DNA of 64,000 nt from contig NC_015416.1 in the NCBI RefSeq assembly GCF_000204415.1, positions 248,001 to 312,000 on the forward strand, written 5' to 3'. The translations under genes were made by a program, and so were the position numbers. Below the pieces are notes generated by a model. The model ran no database searches, had not been told where the DNA came from, and was given only the letters and a program-made list of their open reading frames with translations. Position 1 is the first letter of the stretch. Every line of letters starts with the position of its first letter. Below are positions 61,754 to 64,000 of the stretch, one piece after another. Source of the DNA: Methanothrix soehngenii GP6 (GTDB taxonomy: Archaea; Halobacteriota; Methanosarcinia; Methanotrichales; Methanotrichaceae).

Positions 61754-62281
61754 ATGAAGGTTTTTTCCGGCTGCAGATGGGCAGCTGAACTGAGATTTAA
61801 AAATTACCTGGAGCAGATGGGCATAGATCTTGAAGGCAGCATCCTGGACATAGCAAGTGGGCCGTTTTCCCTGGGCTGCATTTGCAATGATGTCCATGGA
61901 CATGACAATTGTCCCGGATTCGTCCGCTGTCTGGAGGAGATGGGAATACCTGCCAGTCTCGCCGATATCAGTCGGCTTGATTATCCCTCCAAGAGCTTTC
62001 GCTATGTGGTCACCTTTAATCCACCTTTAAGGCCATTTCGCCAGCGTGGGGATGCTCGATCAGGGATCAAGAGGTTTTTGGAGGACATGCTTCGCATAGC
62101 CCAGGAGAGGGTGATTATAAGAAGCAGCACCGTTATTCCCCTTCTGCCGGCCGAGTACGATTCGCTCATTGATAGAAGTGGAGAGAATTTTGCGATCTAC
62201 AGGGCGGATTGCTATCGTCCTGGCAGTGAGATGTACTCCCAGTGCGAGACTCATTCGATCCCAATCCAATCGACCTCTTAG
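61754..62281 (+). CDS. Class I methyltransferase-like protein
   Basis: 175 residues from ATG 61754. The SAM-binding start is seen as I-L-D-I-A-S-G-P-F-S-L-G, followed by S-L-A-D-I-S-R-L-D-Y-P-S-K-S-F-R-Y-V-V-T-F-N-P-P-L. It is shorter than most class I enzymes and the glycine loop is not canonical, so activity is uncertain. GAGGTG is well placed upstream. It precedes the P-loop kinase by 27 nt. Confidence 0.6.
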   Translation: MKVFSGCRWAAELRFKNYLEQMGIDLEGSILDIASGPFSLGCICNDVHGHDNCPGFVRCLEEMGIPASLADISRLDYPSKSFRYVVTFNPPLRPFRQRGDARSGIKRFLEDMLRIAQERVIIRSSTVIPLLPAEYDSLIDRSGENFAIYRADCYRPGSEMYSQCETHSIPIQSTS

Positions 62282-62308
62282 AATTAATCTGGTCATGGTG
62301 ATGGAAAC

Positions 62309-62800
62309 ATGAGAAATATTGTCCTTATCGGAATGCCAGGTGCAGGCAAGAGCACGGTCGGGGTTATTCTTGCAAAAGCCCTTGGGATGAACTTTGTCGA
62401 CGCAGACCTCGTGATCCAGGAGCGGACCGGGCTGCGCCTGCAGGCGATAATCGACAGGGATGGGCCAGCCGGATTCCTGAAAGCCGAAGAAGAGGCAGTT
62501 CTCTCCCTCAGTTGCAGGAATTCGGTTATTGCCACGGGCGGCAGTGTGGTTATGAGCCCCCGGGCAATGGAGCATTTAATATCGGCTGGTACTGTAGTTT
62601 ACCTCAAGGTGCCTTTCGAAGAGATAGAAAAGAGGCTTGGCAATATCTCGGGCCGTGGGATTGTTCTTTTTGCCGGCCAGAGCCTCCGCATGATGTATGA
62701 CCAGCGTGTCTCCCTGTACGAACAGTATGCCGACATCACAATTGATTGTGCCGGCCTGGATTTCGAGACGGTTGTAGGGCAGGTCCTCCTTTGTATATGA
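62309..62800 (+). CDS. Shikimate kinase-like P-loop kinase
   Basis: 163 residues: Walker A G-M-P-G-A-G-K-S-T, F-V-D-A-D-L-V-I-Q-E-R-T-G, the G-G-S-V substrate loop (A-T-G-G-S-V-V) and a lid region (L-F-A-G-Q-S-L-R-M-M-Y-D-Q-R). It resembles bacterial AroK; most archaea use an unrelated GHMP-type shikimate kinase, so either this is a transferred enzyme or it phosphorylates something else. Cotranscribed with the methyltransferase-like gene. Confidence 0.8.
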   Translation: MRNIVLIGMPGAGKSTVGVILAKALGMNFVDADLVIQERTGLRLQAIIDRDGPAGFLKAEEEAVLSLSCRNSVIATGGSVVMSPRAMEHLISAGTVVYLKVPFEEIEKRLGNISGRGIVLFAGQSLRMMYDQRVSLYEQYADITIDCAGLDFETVVGQVLLCI

Positions 62801-62819
62801 TCCCGTAGACATCCGCCCC

Positions 62820-63126
62820 CGGGGAATTGGATCATCTGGCGGATACTCAGGAAATTGCCGTGTGTCGCACAGCAGCGAAAACCGGCATCTTCTGCAGACC
62901 TTATCATCACCGGCCTGGGAATGAAATCGGGATCGCCCAGCTTGAACTCGGTGATGGACAAGAGCCCCTCCGGGCACAGCACCCGGCGAAGCTACCCCAG
63001 GCAAGCGCTTCTATCCGGCACCTCACCCAGCACCGCCACCAGGAACGCAACATCGAATGATCTCAGTATTGATCGGTCTTTGAAAGATGGTGAATCCAGC
63101 GGCAAAGACTGCAAGAGCGCCCAGGA
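62820..63126 (-). pseudogene. Decayed class I methyltransferase gene
   Basis: The minus strand encodes L-P-L-D-S-P-S-F, an apparent insertion, then F-D-V-A-F-L-V-A-V-L-G-E-V-P-D-R, an in-frame TAG, and L-R-R-V-L-C-P-E-G-L-L-S-I-T-E-F, typical of the C-terminal half of UbiE/SmtA-type methyltransferases. The N-terminal half is missing; the remnant continues in the same frame as the upstream ABC ATPase gene, directly after its stop. Confidence 0.6.
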
Positions 63127-63906
63127 TCATTTCAGCATTGCAACACATACTTTCCTTTTTATATCCTCTATTTCCCTTACCGCCACATTTACCCCATATA
63201 CGGAGGACATTATCTCACTGTTCACAACTGCTGCAACTTCGTCTACCGCAAGAAGTCTTCTATTGCATAATGCAGCGGCCCTGCTGCCAACTAAGAAAGC
63301 ATGATCAGGCATGTGGGTGTTCATGACAATTGATATTCCCGAAGATGCCAGTTTCTGCACTGCTTCCAGCACAAGCACCTGATTTCCAAAATCAAGGTGT
63401 GCCGTTGGCTCATCCAGCAAAAGCAAAGTTGGTTCCTGGGCAAGGGCACGGGCTATCAGAACCATCTGGCGCTGCCCGCCGCTGAGACTGCCAAGCGTTC
63501 TTTCTGCAAGGTCTCCAATGCCAACCATTTCAAGCGATTCTCTGGCAATTTTCATGTCCTTTGCGCCCGGAGATGCGAATATGGAAATGTGGGGTGTACG
63601 GCCCATTACCACAAAATCCAGAACCGTAAAGGGAAAAACCACTTCATTTTGCTGAGGCACGTATCCTATGCGCCGCGCGATTTTTCCTGCCCCCAGGGAT
63701 GCTGTATTCTCTCCCATGATATGGACCGAACCTGTAGCAGGCTTGAAGATGCCTGCAATGCATTTGATGAGTGTGGATTTTCCTGATCCGTTAGGGCCGA
63801 GGATGCACATGACCTCGCCACTTCTCAGGGAAAAGGACACGTTTTCGAACACATTTTCCTTTCCGTAGGAGTAGCTGAGAGAATCAACCTCCAGGATCAG
63901 TTCCAT
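63127..63906 (-). CDS. ABC transporter ATPase, FecE/BtuD type
   Basis: 259 residues. Walker A G-P-N-G-S-G-K-S-T, Q-loop V-P-Q-Q-N-E, signature L-S-G-G-Q-R-Q, Walker B L-L-L-L-D-E-P-T and switch His in N-T-H. FecE/BtuD-type ATPases power import of iron chelates, corrinoids or heme. Start overlaps the end of the upstream permease gene by 10 nt. Confidence 0.95.
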   Translation of the reverse strand: MELILEVDSLSYSYGKENVFENVSFSLRSGEVMCILGPNGSGKSTLIKCIAGIFKPATGSVHIMGENTASLGAGKIARRIGYVPQQNEVVFPFTVLDFVVMGRTPHISIFASPGAKDMKIARESLEMVGIGDLAERTLGSLSGGQRQMVLIARALAQEPTLLLLDEPTAHLDFGNQVLVLEAVQKLASSGISIVMNTHMPDHAFLVGSRAAALCNRRLLAVDEVAAVVNSEIMSSVYGVNVAVREIEDIKRKVCVAMLK

Positions 63907-64000
63907 CCCATGCGCCCCCTCTTTATAAGATATGCAAATATGGGAGCACCTACTAGAGAGGTTATTATGCCCAGGGGTATTTCCGTTACACTAACAGTTC
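63897..64000 (-). CDS. FecCD/BtuC-type permease, C-terminal fragment at window edge
   Basis: Only the last 33 residues lie in the window: V-T-E-I-P-L-G-I-I-T-S-L-V-G-A-P-I-F-A-Y-L-I-K-R, the usual end of FecCD permeases with the helix that contacts the ATPase. The gene continues beyond 64000. The substrate-binding protein is not in the window. Confidence 0.93.
   Translation of the reverse strand, partial: TVSVTEIPLGIITSLVGAPIFAYLIKRGRMGWN

Overview
The window comes from a methanogenic archaeon, most likely a member of the Methanotrichaceae (Methanothrix/Methanosaeta). Evidence: an archaeal 16S rRNA and a 16S-tRNA-Ala-23S-5S rRNA operon; archaeal information-processing genes (aIF1A, RIO1, archaeal KH protein, archaeosine genes tgtA/arcS, GatCAB, NEMF/NFACT); TATA/BRE promoters; Shine-Dalgarno motifs that match the GATCACCTCC tail of the 16S; a PGF-CTERM archaeosortase substrate; and a tRNA with an archaeal intron. 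The species assignment is an inference from overall gene style, not a database match.

Layout. 0-9.5 kb: core genes: thioredoxin, two exported proteins, an M50 site-2-type protease, the aIF1A-RIO1-KH cluster (aIF1A uses a CTG start), tRNA-Val, cis-prenyltransferase, an intron-containing tRNA-Arg, SurE and hisA-hisB (HisB lacks one of its two metal-binding HHxxE motifs). 9.5-29 kb: a small PGF-CTERM protein, PspA/PspAA, a CDF transporter, a PQQ-type sugar dehydrogenase lipoprotein, an FAD oxidoreductase, gatCAB, an eRF1-like factor, exported acetolactate decarboxylase, an exported rubredoxin/DJ-1/rubredoxin fusion, repeat-bearing secreted proteins, a cytosine-deaminase-like enzyme, a transglutaminase-like protein, Mut7-C and NFACT. 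29-37 kb: accessory stretch: an AT-rich islet with an HNH + DGQHK-motif protein, an ion channel, ilvA with a TnpB element at its 3' end, a hypothetical pair, a DNA-methyltransferase/arcS chimeric fragment, an antitoxin-like orphan and a hicAB pair whose hicA carries an amber stop. 37-43 kb: arcS-tgtA, a secreted protein, aconitase.

43-48.3 kb: the rRNA operon with two promoters and recognisable processing stems; an odd tRNA-like element lies between 23S and 5S. 48.3-50.7 kb: two hicBA modules among fragments of 5S rDNA (the second hicA again has an in-frame amber codon) and a pRiA4b ORF-3-like protein. 50.9-58.8 kb: Cache-domain exported proteins, a feo iron-uptake operon (two feoA, FeoB split into G-protein and channel polypeptides), a DtxR-type regulator and an intact IS256-family element.

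58.9-64 kb: a likely metal-handling region: an exported ZinT-like protein whose two halves are in reversed order (apparent circular permutation), an exported protein of about four CbiX/SirB chelatase-like repeats, a methyltransferase-like protein, a shikimate-kinase-like P-loop kinase, a decayed methyltransferase gene, and the ATPase and permease end of a FecCD/BtuCD-type importer running off the window. Together with Feo and DtxR this suggests coordinated metal acquisition on both sides of the membrane. The ZinT-like/CbiX-like exported pair is my best candidate for an undescribed system; the HNH-DGQHK protein and the tRNA-like element are next.
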